The notes beneath the pieces are model-generated. The model had not been told where the DNA came from and did not search any database. It was given only the letters and a program-made list of their open reading frames with translations. Source: Alteromonadaceae bacterium Bs31 (GTDB lineage Bacteria > Pseudomonadota > Gammaproteobacteria > Pseudomonadales > Cellvibrionaceae). Taken from it: 48,026 nt of DNA. The translations under genes were made by a program, and so were the position numbers. Numbering within the stretch: the first letter of the stretch is position 1; each line of letters starts with the position of its first letter. The stretch lies in NCBI GenBank assembly GCA_900177435.1, contig FXAI01000008.1, positions 2,663 through 50,688 on the forward strand. The letters run 5' to 3'. Shown here piece by piece: positions 1 to 6,624 of this stretch.

Positions 1-2
1 AT

Positions 3-65
3 TCAACCATTGGCCAGATAAGCCCTGTTGAATATGAAAATCACTATTACGAAATGTGCGCCTAA
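3..65 (+). pseudogene. C-terminal end of IS3-family transposase (OrfB), cut by window edge
   Basis: The frame from base 3 reads STIGQISPVEYENHYYEMCA and stops at 63-65. This matches the usual C-terminus of IS3-family OrfB/DDE integrases, where an 'HSTLGY.SP.EYE' motif ends the rve domain. Only about 20 residues are visible, so whether the full transposase is intact cannot be judged. It is followed within a few bases by an IS-like terminal repeat, which supports the assignment. The family call is solid; the subgroup is not. Confidence 0.7.
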
Positions 66-70
66 CCCGG

Positions 71-95
71 TGTCTACTTTTCGTGGGTAAGATCA
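71..95 (+). mobile_element. Right terminal inverted repeat of IS3-family element
   Basis: The segment begins TGTCTACTTTTCG at 71 and ends GATCA at 95. Read in reverse complement it starts TGATCTTACCC and ends GTAGACA, the form of an IS3-family terminal repeat (5'-TG...CA-3'). It lies six bases after the transposase stop codon. The element end is therefore near base 95, and the first cassette gene starts 21 bases later. The left copy is outside the window, so the repeat pairing could not be checked. Confidence 0.65.
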
Positions 96-116
96 AATCG
101 ATCGGTAAGGGACAGT

Positions 117-515
117 ATGAAGAAGCTAGTTATATTAATTATTGTAATCGCCACTGGATATCATTTTTACATGGGGCACAGTATCTCGACAAATGAAAAT
201 GGGTTTATTGAGGTGGTTATGCCTGAAGGAAAATCTCTCGGTACGGTCTATATTCTTGCGCCCCTAAATTGCCCCAAGGAAGCGGGAAAGCGGGCCGACC
301 TTCTTGAAAGTAGACTTCTTTCGCTGGGGATTCCCGTTGCTCGAAGTTCAAATGGTAATGTAAGAGCATCCGGAAATACTAAGGAAGATAAAAATAGATT
401 TAGAAATGCTGTATCTGTTTTAAAAGATGAGATACCCGCAGTTTTTATCAATGGAATGGCAAAAGCAAACCCTACTGTAGATGAAGTTGTTGCAGAGTAT
501 AGGCGAGACGACTAA
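117..515 (+). CDS. Membrane-anchored glutaredoxin/thioredoxin-like small protein
   Basis: A 132-residue protein. Residues 4-19 form an N-terminal hydrophobic anchor. The rest resembles a compact thioredoxin fold: a VYILAPLNCP strand-turn with a single cysteine (C52) followed by proline at the CxxC position, then an EIPAVFING segment (104-112) where the cis-Pro loop of glutaredoxins lies, and a C-terminal helix (NPTVDEVVAEYR). Because the second active-site cysteine is missing, classical dithiol exchange is unlikely; a monothiol or non-catalytic role is possible. It is the first gene after the IS3 end and lies in cassette-like DNA. The fold call is by motif only, and the function is unknown. 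Confidence 0.6.
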   Translation: MKKLVILIIVIATGYHFYMGHSISTNENGFIEVVMPEGKSLGTVYILAPLNCPKEAGKRADLLESRLLSLGIPVARSSNGNVRASGNTKEDKNRFRNAVSVLKDEIPAVFINGMAKANPTVDEVVAEYRRDD

Positions 516-640
516 TTTTCAACCGAGCAGGTCGATTAAGCGGGCTTACCCTAAATATGGTGTTATGCTTTAGACTTTACCGTAATAATACGTGAGCTAG
601 AAATTGGTCAAATTGGTAGGCGCAACAATAAGAAAACAAT

Positions 641-1126
641 ATGATGAAAAATAATAAAATCAACCAGTTTGCATTTGTTTTTGGACCTTTTATTCTTGGC
701 GTATCCTTGTTTCTCCACATATTCCCAAAATTTGATGCAAACGATGTCCCTAGCTCCAAGAGTGAATTGTACGTTGTTACTGGAACAGTCGCTTCTATTT
801 ATACAAGAAGCTCTAACGGAAATAGCAGATGGTTTATCAAGGTATTCACAGGAGATGACATAGTAACCTTGAAAAGCAAGGTTTGTTGTATTGAATGGCT
901 GGAAGGGCGTGAAATAGAGGCACTTGTGTACCCAGATTTTCTGCGGCGATGGTTTGATATAGCTTGGGAGATAAATATAAAAGATGGACATCAGCTATAT
1001 AGTTACGAGAGCGAGCGAGAGTCGTACTTTAGGCATGTCTCAAATAGAAGATATTGGGCAAAATGGGGTTTAGTGGTTGGTTTGTTTTTTACACCAATAT
1101 GGTACCTTACAAAAGAAACAGCATAA
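641..1126 (+). CDS. Hypothetical two-TM membrane protein
   Basis: A 161-residue protein I do not recognise. It has a hydrophobic segment at about residues 9-27 and another at about 141-156, with a soluble beta-rich domain between them (SELYVVTGTVASIYTR..., IEWLEGREIEALVYP). The layout resembles DUF3592-like or OB-like extracytoplasmic domains, but this is only a topological similarity. The start has two adjacent ATG codons (641 and 644) and no strong ribosome site. The stop codon at 1124-1126 overlaps the left core of the next attC-like site, which is usual for integron cassette genes. Confidence 0.6.
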   Translation: MMKNNKINQFAFVFGPFILGVSLFLHIFPKFDANDVPSSKSELYVVTGTVASIYTRSSNGNSRWFIKVFTGDDIVTLKSKVCCIEWLEGREIEALVYPDFLRRWFDIAWEINIKDGHQLYSYESERESYFRHVSNRRYWAKWGLVVGLFFTPIWYLTKETA

Positions 1127-1238
1127 CCAAGTTGTTAACCTGAGATGGCGCGCTGACTAGACCTCCGCTGCGTCGCTTGTTTTTCGGTTTCAGGCTACGC
1201 TACCGAAAAACAATCAACCCAGATCCGGCCGGTTATAA
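1121..1238 (+). other. attC-like recombination site (cassette 641-1126)
   Basis: Left core GCATAAC at 1121-1127 includes the stop codon of the upstream gene; right core GTTATAA is at 1232-1238. Between them lies a strong inner hairpin (GTTTTTCGGT ... ACCGAAAAAC) and the GCTACGCTA motif shared by several other sites here. The cores match the Vibrio-repeat style (GTTATGC/GTTATAA) better than the strict GTTRRRY consensus. The next gene starts 17 bases downstream. Confidence 0.55.
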
Positions 1239-1254
1239 CGGCAAACTATAGAGA

Positions 1255-1650
1255 ATGTTTCGTGTGAATTCAGGAGAAGAAAAATTCAGCCATCCTCACG
1301 ATACTATTACTAGTGGTGCGCTAAGGTTTTCCGTAGAAATTATTGCCTGGGTTGCAGGTTCTTGGTATGTATCTAGTGTTTCGTATTGGCTGGTAGTTCC
1401 TACGCTAGTTATTCTTGTTGGATTTCCTGCAATTTTTTCGACTATAAATGACAAACGTCATGTTGTTATACCAACGCGGGGTTCTATGCGTGTGCTAATA
1501 GAGCTAATATTAACTATTGTGGCATTAGTAGCACCATGGTTTGTATGGCCATCAATTTACAGTTCTTTTACGAGTGTGGTTGTGATTATTTCTTTACTAG
1601 TCGGGGCACCTCGTTTTTGGTGGCTATTAAAAGGGGCTCCAAGTACCTGA
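1255..1650 (+). CDS. Small four-TM membrane protein (DUF2568-like)
   Basis: A 131-residue, very hydrophobic protein with about four membrane segments (roughly residues 24-40, 43-62, 79-97 and 103-121) and a short soluble N-terminus. The 'ALRFSVEIIAW...' opening and overall size recall the DUF2568/YrdB-type small membrane proteins common in integron cassettes, but I cannot assign a family firmly. It starts 17 bases after an attC-like core and its stop overlaps the next attC-like site, so it is a one-gene cassette. No function is proposed. Confidence 0.6.
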   Translation: MFRVNSGEEKFSHPHDTITSGALRFSVEIIAWVAGSWYVSSVSYWLVVPTLVILVGFPAIFSTINDKRHVVIPTRGSMRVLIELILTIVALVAPWFVWPSIYSSFTSVVVIISLLVGAPRFWWLLKGAPST

Positions 1651-1764
1651 CAACGCTATACACCTGAGTGTTAAAGCTACGTTTGCATTTTTATGCATTA
1701 CGCTATTGCTCCATTAACATAAAATACAAGTCCGCTTTGCCGCCGGGCGATAGCGGCGTCTGAA
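1645..1764 (+). other. Degenerate attC site with GAC/GTC cores
   Basis: The ends ACCTGAC (1645-1651) and GTCTGAA (1758-1764), with their flanks ACGCTATA and GATAGCGGC, pair as the outer arms of an attC would. The normally invariant AAC/GTT triplets are replaced by GAC/GTC on both arms. The left arm overlaps the stop codon of the upstream gene. An inner GCATTTTTATGC hairpin is present. Because GTT is the cleavage triplet, the site is probably inactive or weak. Confidence 0.45.
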
Positions 1765-1785
1765 TAATCCAGGATAAGTATTTGT

Positions 1786-2172
1786 ATGGCTATATGTAGA
1801 AATGATGCGTGTCCTTGTGGAAGTGGCATAAAGTACAAATTGTGCTGTTTGAAATCGGGTGGAGTGAACGCTAAGGGAGGCATTCCCTTGTGGCTCCATA
1901 TCACGTTGACCTATTTTTTTCTGTTCTTGGGGCCGGCGTTTCTTTTCGCGTTGTGCTGTTTCTATATTGGATTTGGAGAAGCAGCTGTCGTAACATTTTT
2001 TGGAAGTTTAGTTGTGAGCCAAACACTGCTGTCATTCGTGATTCCTGCAAAATGTAAGGGATGCGGAAATAAAGTATATCCAATTGGAATCAGAAAAAGA
2101 CTTTATAAGTGCAGTGCCTGTGGCGAACAAAACTCATTTGAAATTCGTAAAAACCACGATGCGAATTACTAA
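1786..2172 (+). CDS. SEC-C motif / two-TM / zinc-ribbon protein
   Basis: A 128-residue protein with a three-part layout. Residues 4-21 (CRNDACPCGSGIKYKLCC) are a clear SEC-C motif, with zinc ligands C9, C11, C20 and C21, like the C-terminus of SecA. Two hydrophobic segments follow (about 37-60 and 64-85). The C-terminus has a CxxC pair (C90/C93) and a second pair (C109/C112), forming a zinc ribbon. Both metal sites would face the cytoplasm if the hydrophobic part is a hairpin. SEC-C motifs are known to bind ribosomes or SecB in SecA, but here the role is unknown. A short intergenic gap follows, leading to an attC site. Confidence 0.7.
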   Translation: MAICRNDACPCGSGIKYKLCCLKSGGVNAKGGIPLWLHITLTYFFLFLGPAFLFALCCFYIGFGEAAVVTFFGSLVVSQTLLSFVIPAKCKGCGNKVYPIGIRKRLYKCSACGEQNSFEIRKNHDANY

Positions 2173-2194
2173 TTATAGTATTGGGATGTCTGCG

Positions 2195-2250
2195 TTCTAA
2201 CAAATAGCATCACGCGAAAACCGGTCTGTCGTGTGTGATAGACGTTAGAA
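2195..2250 (+). other. Short attC site (cassette 1786-2172)
   Basis: Perfectly complementary outer cores TTCTAAC (2195-2201) and GTTAGAA (2244-2250) flank a second complementary pair, AGCATCACGCGA versus TCGTGTGTGATAG. There is a small terminal loop. At 56 bp this is near the short end of the known attC range, and it is the best-paired site in the window. It lies 22 bases after the upstream gene's stop codon. Confidence 0.65.
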
Positions 2251-2605
2251 GGCTATGCCTTTTTTATAAAGTGGTCTGGTAAAAAGGTTTTCCTGTTAAG
2301 GGGATGTAAATGTGGCAGCGCTCAAAAAAGGTTGTGCCACGTCTGCGTAAAAATTAATTAAAGGGCTCTCGCACTATCAGGCATGGTCATCCATTCTATA
2401 AAGTTAGGTGGTATGGATGTCTACTTGCGAAGTGCTCGGGTAGCGAAGTACTAAGAACCAATTTGTACTTACTCTTCAACTTGGTTTGTCTGTGGATATC
2501 TTAATTAAGGTGATTGCGTTAAAGATTCTAGTGTGGTGGCCTTTATTTGGGGTGCCATTTATAAGTTATTTACAAAGCGTGGTTATTGTCATCTGAGAAT
2601 TGTCG
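2251..2605. other. Stretch with no convincing gene (decayed cassette?)
   Basis: Between two attC-like sites I see no believable gene. There is a GTGGCA...TGCCAC hairpin at 2312-2340 and a 28-codon GTG reading frame at 2510-2596 that is very hydrophobic (VIALKILVWWPLFG...), possibly a membrane peptide or a remnant. A longer frame from 2533 runs through the following attC-like palindrome into the next gene and is not believed. The distance between the flanking recombination sites suits a cassette that has lost its gene or carries only a tiny one. Confidence 0.4.
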
Positions 2606-2609
2606 CGGT

Positions 2610-2718
2610 TCTAACCATGCCAGCAACCTGGCACTGTATGCTACGCTCCTTTTTGGTGGGGATTTTCCACAATACAGCAAAAATCCGCTGCGCACGCAGT
2701 GCAGGTTCTAGCGGCAAG
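2610..2718 (+). other. Degenerate attC-like palindrome
   Basis: The segment starts TTCTAAC near 2610 and contains AACCTGGCACTG, which pairs with CAGTGCAGGTT near 2697-2707 except for one unpaired G. Extrahelical bases of this kind are typical of attC bottom strands. The GCTACGCTC motif is at 2640-2648. The right core is not a clean GTTRRRY (GTTCTAG), so the site may be decayed. It sits 20-30 bases before the DUF2306 gene. Confidence 0.4.
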
Positions 2719-2740
2719 GCATCGCTTAAGGAGATAGTAG

Positions 2741-3193
2741 ATGATTGAAAATGTTCATATCATATTAGGGTTTTCTTCGCTATTAAGCGGGCTATTTATA
2801 GTGCTTACAAAAAAAGGAAATAATAAGCATAAGCTAATTGGGAGAGTCTATTTTCTATCCATGTTGGGATTAAATCTGACCTCCTTTGGCATTTATAAAC
2901 TATTCGATGGTTGGGGTTTTTTCCACTGGATGGCTGTAGCTAGTTTAATACCTTTAGTTGCGGGTTACATTGCAATACGTTACAAAAACATTAATGCTCA
3001 CTATTACTTTATGTGCTGGTCATACATTGGGCTTTTGTGCGCGACTATTAGCGAAATATTTGTCCACGTTCCTGTTGCTACCGCTCTATTGGATAAAGTT
3101 GCTCATGCAGATACGATGCTGATGGTGTGTCTAGTTGGTTTTGGGTTTTATTATTTACCTCGTAAGCAAAGTTTATATGTACGCAAAGCCTAA
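2741..3193 (+). CDS. DUF2306-family membrane protein
   Basis: A 150-residue integral membrane protein with about four helices. The N-terminal helix is followed by the conserved basic loop KGNNKHKLIGRVYFLSML, the mark of DUF2306 (Pfam), and a histidine-containing segment (FFHWMAVASLIPLVAGY) follows. Length and topology suit the short DUF2306 members. A good ribosome site (AAGGAGAT) lies 6-7 bases before the ATG. The stop codon overlaps the left core of a well-formed attC site, so this is a mobile cassette gene. Function of the family is not known. Confidence 0.8.
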   Translation: MIENVHIILGFSSLLSGLFIVLTKKGNNKHKLIGRVYFLSMLGLNLTSFGIYKLFDGWGFFHWMAVASLIPLVAGYIAIRYKNINAHYYFMCWSYIGLLCATISEIFVHVPVATALLDKVAHADTMLMVCLVGFGFYYLPRKQSLYVRKA

Positions 3194-3298
3194 CAAATCG
3201 GTCAAACTGGCGCCTATTCCGTTGTTTGTTTATGTGGTGGCCGCTACGCTGTCACCATACAATCAGCTACATAGCCGCAGCTTGCCGCGGCGTTATAT
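3188..3298 (+). other. attC site (cassette 2741-3193)
   Basis: Left core GCCTAAC (3188-3194, exact RYYYAAC) overlaps the stop codon of the DUF2306 gene. Right core GTTATAT is at 3292-3298, preceded by the GCCGCGGC element. Inner arms include GTTTGTTTATGTGGTGG and CACCATACAATCAGC, and the GCTACGCTG motif is at 3243-3251. At 111 bp it is of Vibrio-repeat size. It is one of the clearest sites in the window. Confidence 0.65.
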
Positions 3299-3334
3299 TT
3301 ACCCTAAGCCTAAAAAATATATCGGGGTTCATTT

Positions 3335-3685
3335 ATGAAAATTAATATTTCAACTCTCACGAGTTTGGTGTGCCTATTTTTTGTGGCTTCTACGACATCT
3401 GTTGCTTCAGATACAAGTGCGACAAAAATCATTAACACCGCCAAAAACATAAGCGAGACAAATATTTCTGAAGGCAAAACTAAATTTACTTGCAAGAGCC
3501 AAGAAAAAACAAATTGCAAGCTGGCACTAGTTGGCGTTAGTAATGGCAAAAAATATCTAATCGCTGATATAAATATTAAGATCGGAGAAAGTAAAATAGT
3601 AGAAAAGCTTCCCCAGGAATATTTTCGATGCATCTATTTTAGTAAGTCAGTCGCCGAATCAGGATGTTTAGACGACAATAGCTAG
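3335..3685 (+). CDS. Small exported protein of unknown function
   Basis: A 116-residue protein with a classical signal peptide (positive MK, hydrophobic ISTLTSLVCLFFVAS, cleavage after about residue 25, TSVASD). The mature part has about 90 residues with four cysteines (TCKSQEKTNCKLAL, FRCIYF, SGCLDD), which could form two disulfides in the periplasm. I do not recognise the family. It begins 37 bases after the preceding attC right core and is followed by a poorly preserved attC-like segment, so it fits a one-gene cassette. Confidence 0.6.
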   Translation: MKINISTLTSLVCLFFVASTTSVASDTSATKIINTAKNISETNISEGKTKFTCKSQEKTNCKLALVGVSNGKKYLIADINIKIGESKIVEKLPQEYFRCIYFSKSVAESGCLDDNS

Positions 3686-3704
3686 TGTTGACAATACATA
3701 ATAA

Positions 3705-3765
3705 AATGCTCAGGTTAACTCGGCCGCAAGCGGCATAGGGACCCACGGCTTAGCCAGGCCTTATG
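3705..3765 (+). other. Poorly preserved attC-like segment
   Basis: The segment holds GGTTAACTCGG, a CCGCAAGCGG mini-hairpin, and GGCTTAGCCAGGCCTTATGCG, which resembles a right-hand attC end (GGCGTTATGCG) with the core G replaced by C. Clear arm pairing is not visible. It separates two unrelated plus-strand genes and is reported only because it sits where a cassette boundary is expected. Confidence 0.25.
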
Positions 3766-3871
3766 CGTCCAAGTTGCCCACAATATATCGTGGTTGTATA
3801 GTACGTCGTTGATGAGAAAATATTTGGTATTGCCGAGTGAAAATCATTTAGTTAATAGAAAGGAAATAATT

Positions 3872-4051
3872 ATGGAAACAGTAGTTCAAGGAAGTTCATT
3901 TTTTGTTGGCTGGGGAACACTAGCACTTATAAACGCTGGTTTAGCGCAGTCTAAGGGGCGTACTGGGCTATTATGGTTTTTGTTGTCACTTATACTTGGT
4001 CCAATCGCCACCCTTTTTATAGTTGTGTTACCGAAAAGTGAAATCGAATAG
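3872..4051 (+). CDS. 59-residue membrane protein
   Basis: The frame is open from 3794, but the ATG at 3872 is preferred because it has AAAGGAAA just upstream and gives a protein that starts at the hydrophobic region. The product has two membrane segments (about 9-24 and 33-53) joined by AQSKGRTG; the second, GLLWFLLSLILGPIATLFIV, resembles short orphan membrane proteins often found in integron cassettes. No catalytic motif is present. Candidate roles (membrane modulator, toxin-like peptide) are speculation. An attC-like site begins 20 bases after the stop. Confidence 0.6.
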   Translation: METVVQGSSFFVGWGTLALINAGLAQSKGRTGLLWFLLSLILGPIATLFIVVLPKSEIE

Positions 4052-4071
4052 TATATGGTTTACTATAAGGC

Positions 4072-4182
4072 ACATAACCAAGTACTCAGTTTAACGTGCA
4101 TTGCTATGTTACTTTTTGGGGGGTGACCACTTTGCCTCAGACCTCCACTCCCACAGTACACGCAAATTACCACGCGTTATAT
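4072..4182 (+). other. attC-like site (cassette 3872-4051)
   Basis: Left core ACATAAC (4072-4078) and right core GTTATAT (4176-4182), 111 bp apart end to end, flank partly complementary inner segments and a GGGGGGTGACC / CTCC pair. The next gene's GTG start follows at 4200. A longer reading frame that starts at 4101 lies inside this palindrome and is not used as the gene start. Confidence 0.5.
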
Positions 4183-4199
4183 GTAGTCAGGAGAGAATC

Positions 4200-4871
4200 G
4201 TGGAGCTCCCTAAAAAATATGAGTGTTTATTAAATAACTCGAGGATAGCCCGGTCTTTCGAGTTGCTTTGTGACTTTAAAATTGCGAGGCCGACATTAAA
4301 TTTAAAAAATATCGCTGATTCCGAAGAAGCAATGACTGTGCTTGCTAAGGGTGCCTCAGGAGGCTTCTATTTGCTTTGGATAAAGGAAGAAAATACTGAA
4401 GATTGTCCGATCGTATACTTATCTCCGGGTGAGGGAGTTGCTGGTATGGTCGCTTACAGTTTTAATGGCTTGGTTTCATTATTGTTGGCAACAATGGAGT
4501 GTTGGCGCGATTTCGATGGGGACGAAAGTGATGAGGATTTTGGAGAGCTCCTTTTGGAGGAGTACTCTGAATCAGATGATAATTCAGAAAACCAATCAAT
4601 AATTTCTGGCTTCCTTGGAATACCACCGATGTTAAATCCTGCAGCCTATTTGCGTAAAATACATAGGGAGTCACTACCACGAGTTGTGGGATTGGATGGT
4701 AGTGCTCTTTTGAAACATTATTTTGATCTTAAATATAACAAGGCGCTCAATTTGACGCTGCGGTCTAAGTTCCTTTTTGTGCTTTCGCTGCGCTCATTGT
4801 TGCACAAAAATCCACTACGACCGCAGCCCAAACTAGCAAGGCTCGTGTTGAGAGCAATAAAATATATATGA
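4200..4871 (+). CDS. SUKH/SMI1-like protein with attC-encoded C-terminal tail
   Basis: The start is GTG at 4200 because AGGAGAG lies 6 bases upstream; an in-frame ATG at 4101 falls inside the preceding attC. The 223-residue product has a region (GGFYLLWI...PIVYLSPGEGVAGMVAYSFNGLVSLLL) that resembles the core strands of SMI1/KNR4 (SUKH) proteins, a superfamily that includes many toxin-immunity proteins. An acidic stretch (DGDESDEDFGELLLEE) follows. The last 45 residues are basic and are encoded by the attC site at 4733-4854, so the original stop seems to have been lost. The stop overlaps the next start (ATGA). Family call is tentative. Confidence 0.6.
   Translation: MELPKKYECLLNNSRIARSFELLCDFKIARPTLNLKNIADSEEAMTVLAKGASGGFYLLWIKEENTEDCPIVYLSPGEGVAGMVAYSFNGLVSLLLATMECWRDFDGDESDEDFGELLLEEYSESDDNSENQSIISGFLGIPPMLNPAAYLRKIHRESLPRVVGLDGSALLKHYFDLKYNKALNLTLRSKFLFVLSLRSLLHKNPLRPQPKLARLVLRAIKYI
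4733..4854 (+). other. attC site lying inside the end of a reading frame
   Basis: Left arm ATATAACAAGGC...TTTGACGCTGCGGTC pairs with GACCGCAGCCCAAA...GGCTCGTGTTGAG on the right, including a perfect 7-bp GCGGTC/GACCGC core and spaced matches typical of attC. The right core is GTTGAGA (4848-4854). The GCTGCGCTC motif at 4788-4796 marks the loop side. The 4200-4871 reading frame passes through the entire site. Confidence 0.6.
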
Positions 4872-5662
4872 AATATTTTCAGTATTGGATAGAAGATAAG
4901 CACAGTATAAGAATTGATGGGCAACTAAAGGAGATTAAACTTTTAGTCGGTTCAAATAGTTCTATAGATGATGCTAAACATGAAGCCTTGTTACGAGCGA
5001 AAGAGATTGAGGCGCGAATCTCGAAGCGTAGACCTAAAGGAGAGTATGAGGCAGGCGTCAGAGAGTTCGTTTCGGAAATACTCGATGCATCGAATATCGT
5101 CACTGTTTGTCGATATGGTGCGAGTATACTTAATACCGATCAATATACCGTGTTAGATCTTGATGATTATGCAAAGAGTATATGGGATGTATTCAAGCCC
5201 TTAAAAGGGCTCTCTAAAAAGGAACGAATTATTTTTAAATTCGAGGAGTTTTTGAGTAAAAACCCTGAAATCGGTTCAGACTTCAGAATATATGAAACAG
5301 CGAACGGGATTAGGGTGATAGGTAAAAAGTATCTCGATCCTACTGATAGGAAATACAGTCGATTAATGAGTAAACTGAATGTAGATTGGTTGTACCTAAT
5401 TTTATCCCGAAAACAACAATGTTATAGAGCCAGGTTAACTCCAAAGCCTTACCGTTTAGGTATTAAAACTATTAAAGTTCACACCCCTTTAGTATGCAAA
5501 ACACAGGCGTATAAAAATTGGTCGATCATGTACGATGATGCTGCGCTAAATTACACTGTCGCAAAATACGTCAAATCAATTGGTCGGGATTTCTCTTTTG
5601 AAAAGGCTGTTAGATTTCATGATCTGCAATGTAAGTCAAGTGAGGAGCTTAAGCTGGCATAA
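4868..5662 (+). CDS. Conserved hypothetical protein, possible archaeo-eukaryotic primase fold
   Basis: A 264-residue soluble protein. Visible landmarks are RYGASILNT (82-90), an acidic VLDLDDY motif (95-101), FRIYETANGIRVIG (139-152), and QQCYRARLTPKPYR (183-196). I recognise this layout (N-rich strand, DxD, YxTxxGxR, QQCxRARLTPKP) from a widespread uncharacterised family. The DxD after a beta strand is placed like motif I of archaeo-eukaryotic primases, which is my inference; the motif II histidine is not obvious. The start overlaps the upstream stop by four bases, which suggests coupled translation, although the two genes belong to separate cassettes. No function is established. Confidence 0.65.
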   Translation: MKYFQYWIEDKHSIRIDGQLKEIKLLVGSNSSIDDAKHEALLRAKEIEARISKRRPKGEYEAGVREFVSEILDASNIVTVCRYGASILNTDQYTVLDLDDYAKSIWDVFKPLKGLSKKERIIFKFEEFLSKNPEIGSDFRIYETANGIRVIGKKYLDPTDRKYSRLMSKLNVDWLYLILSRKQQCYRARLTPKPYRLGIKTIKVHTPLVCKTQAYKNWSIMYDDAALNYTVAKYVKSIGRDFSFEKAVRFHDLQCKSSEELKLA

Positions 5663-5741
5663 GCCTAAAAACTAGCAGCACGCGGCCCCCTATTGCTACG
5701 CTCATTTTATGTAATATGGGCCGGTGAGCTAGGCGTTAAGA
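5663..5741 (+). other. attC site (cassette 4868-5662)
   Basis: A 79-bp palindrome whose arms CCTAAAAACTAGCAGCACGCGGCCC and GGGCCGGTGAGCTAGGCGTTAAG pair with a two-base bulge. The right core is GTTAAGA (5735-5741). The left core is altered (GCCTAAA instead of GCCTAAC). Loop motif GCTACGCTC lies at 5695-5703. It starts directly after the stop codon of the upstream gene. Confidence 0.6.
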
Positions 5742-5765
5742 ATCAAATCGAACCAAAGGAATAGC

Positions 5766-6473
5766 ATGAAAGCACTAATAGTAATAGCAATGATTATTTT
5801 GGTTAGCGGGTGCGTATCTAATTCAACTCAGCATAGACCTGAATCCTATTATTCGGATACTCCTGTTTCTGACAGCGGTTCCGATCTCTTTGGTTCTGGT
5901 GAGCTACTATCGGATACGGATATAGAGCGCATCTTGAATTACAGACTAAAACTCCCTGCAAAAAATAGGGTGGCGATTCTAAAGCTTTCTAAAGACAGCT
6001 ACTGGCGTTATTACTCTAACGACTTCACACAATTAACTGATTCAATTTCCAGGGAGTTCATTCAAACTCTAATCGAGTCAGATAAGATATATGATGCATC
6101 CTTTCTTCCGAGTATGTTAGTACCAGAAAAACGCACTGTGCCTTATCTTAGAGAGGCGGCAGCTCGCTATCAGGCAGATTTGTTGTTAGTTTATCGATCT
6201 AGCTGTCGTTCCTATCAAAAATACCGCTTTGTTTCGCCAGACGCGACAAAGGCATACTGTAGTGTAGAGGCTGCTTTACTTGATGTACGAAAGGGGATAG
6301 TACCATTCACTTCGGTATCCACAAATGAGTTCAAAGCAGTGAAGGCTGCTGCGGATACAAACTTTAATGAAACCAAGAAGAAAGCAGAGCTTGAAGCAAT
6401 AGCTAAGTGTTTAGGAGAGGTTGCAAAGGAGTTGGTCGATTTTTTATCGGGTTTTAGCAATGAACATTCTTAA
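5766..6473 (+). CDS. Outer-membrane-type lipoprotein of unknown function
   Basis: A 235-residue protein with a lipoprotein signal (IILVSG then C16), so it is lipidated; no Asp at +2 (VSNS follows), which suggests sorting to the outer membrane. The mature part contains RVAILKLSKDS, a helix-rich middle (FIQTLIESDKIYDASFLPSML), and RYQADLLLVYRSSCRSYQ, a pattern that recalls the nucleotide-free Rossmann-like fold of CsgG/TolB-N lipoproteins; this is only a resemblance. An AAGGA ribosome site precedes the ATG. The stop codon overlaps the left core of the next attC site. It fits a cassette gene. Confidence 0.65.
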   Translation: MKALIVIAMIILVSGCVSNSTQHRPESYYSDTPVSDSGSDLFGSGELLSDTDIERILNYRLKLPAKNRVAILKLSKDSYWRYYSNDFTQLTDSISREFIQTLIESDKIYDASFLPSMLVPEKRTVPYLREAAARYQADLLLVYRSSCRSYQKYRFVSPDATKAYCSVEAALLDVRKGIVPFTSVSTNEFKAVKAAADTNFNETKKKAELEAIAKCLGEVAKELVDFLSGFSNEHS

Positions 6474-6584
6474 CAAGTTTCTCCAGCCGACGTTTTGGTC
6501 ATCGCTCCTTTTGGTGCATGGCCTTTGGCTATTTTCGCACAAAAATATACTACCACCAACACGCTGCTGACAAAGGCGTTATCT
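6468..6584 (+). other. attC site (cassette 5766-6473)
   Basis: Left core TCTTAAC (6468-6474) contains the upstream stop codon; right core GTTATCT is at 6578-6584. Inner matches (AAGTTT/AAAGG, CCAGCCGACG/CACGCTGCTG) and extra TTTGG repeats fill a 117-bp palindrome. The next gene starts 40 bases downstream. Confidence 0.55.
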
Positions 6585-6624
6585 GCGCGAGGATTGCAAT
6601 GCAATTGTTTAGGGTTTTGTATTG

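Noticed and set aside
2533-2748. Open frame of 71 codons before the DUF2306 gene
   Set aside because: It runs through the attC-like palindrome at 2610-2718 and into the ribosome site of the next gene; the composition is not protein-like.
4101-4199. Upstream extension of the SUKH-like gene to an ATG at 4101
   Set aside because: It lies inside the preceding attC; GTG at 4200 has a good AGGAGAG ribosome site.
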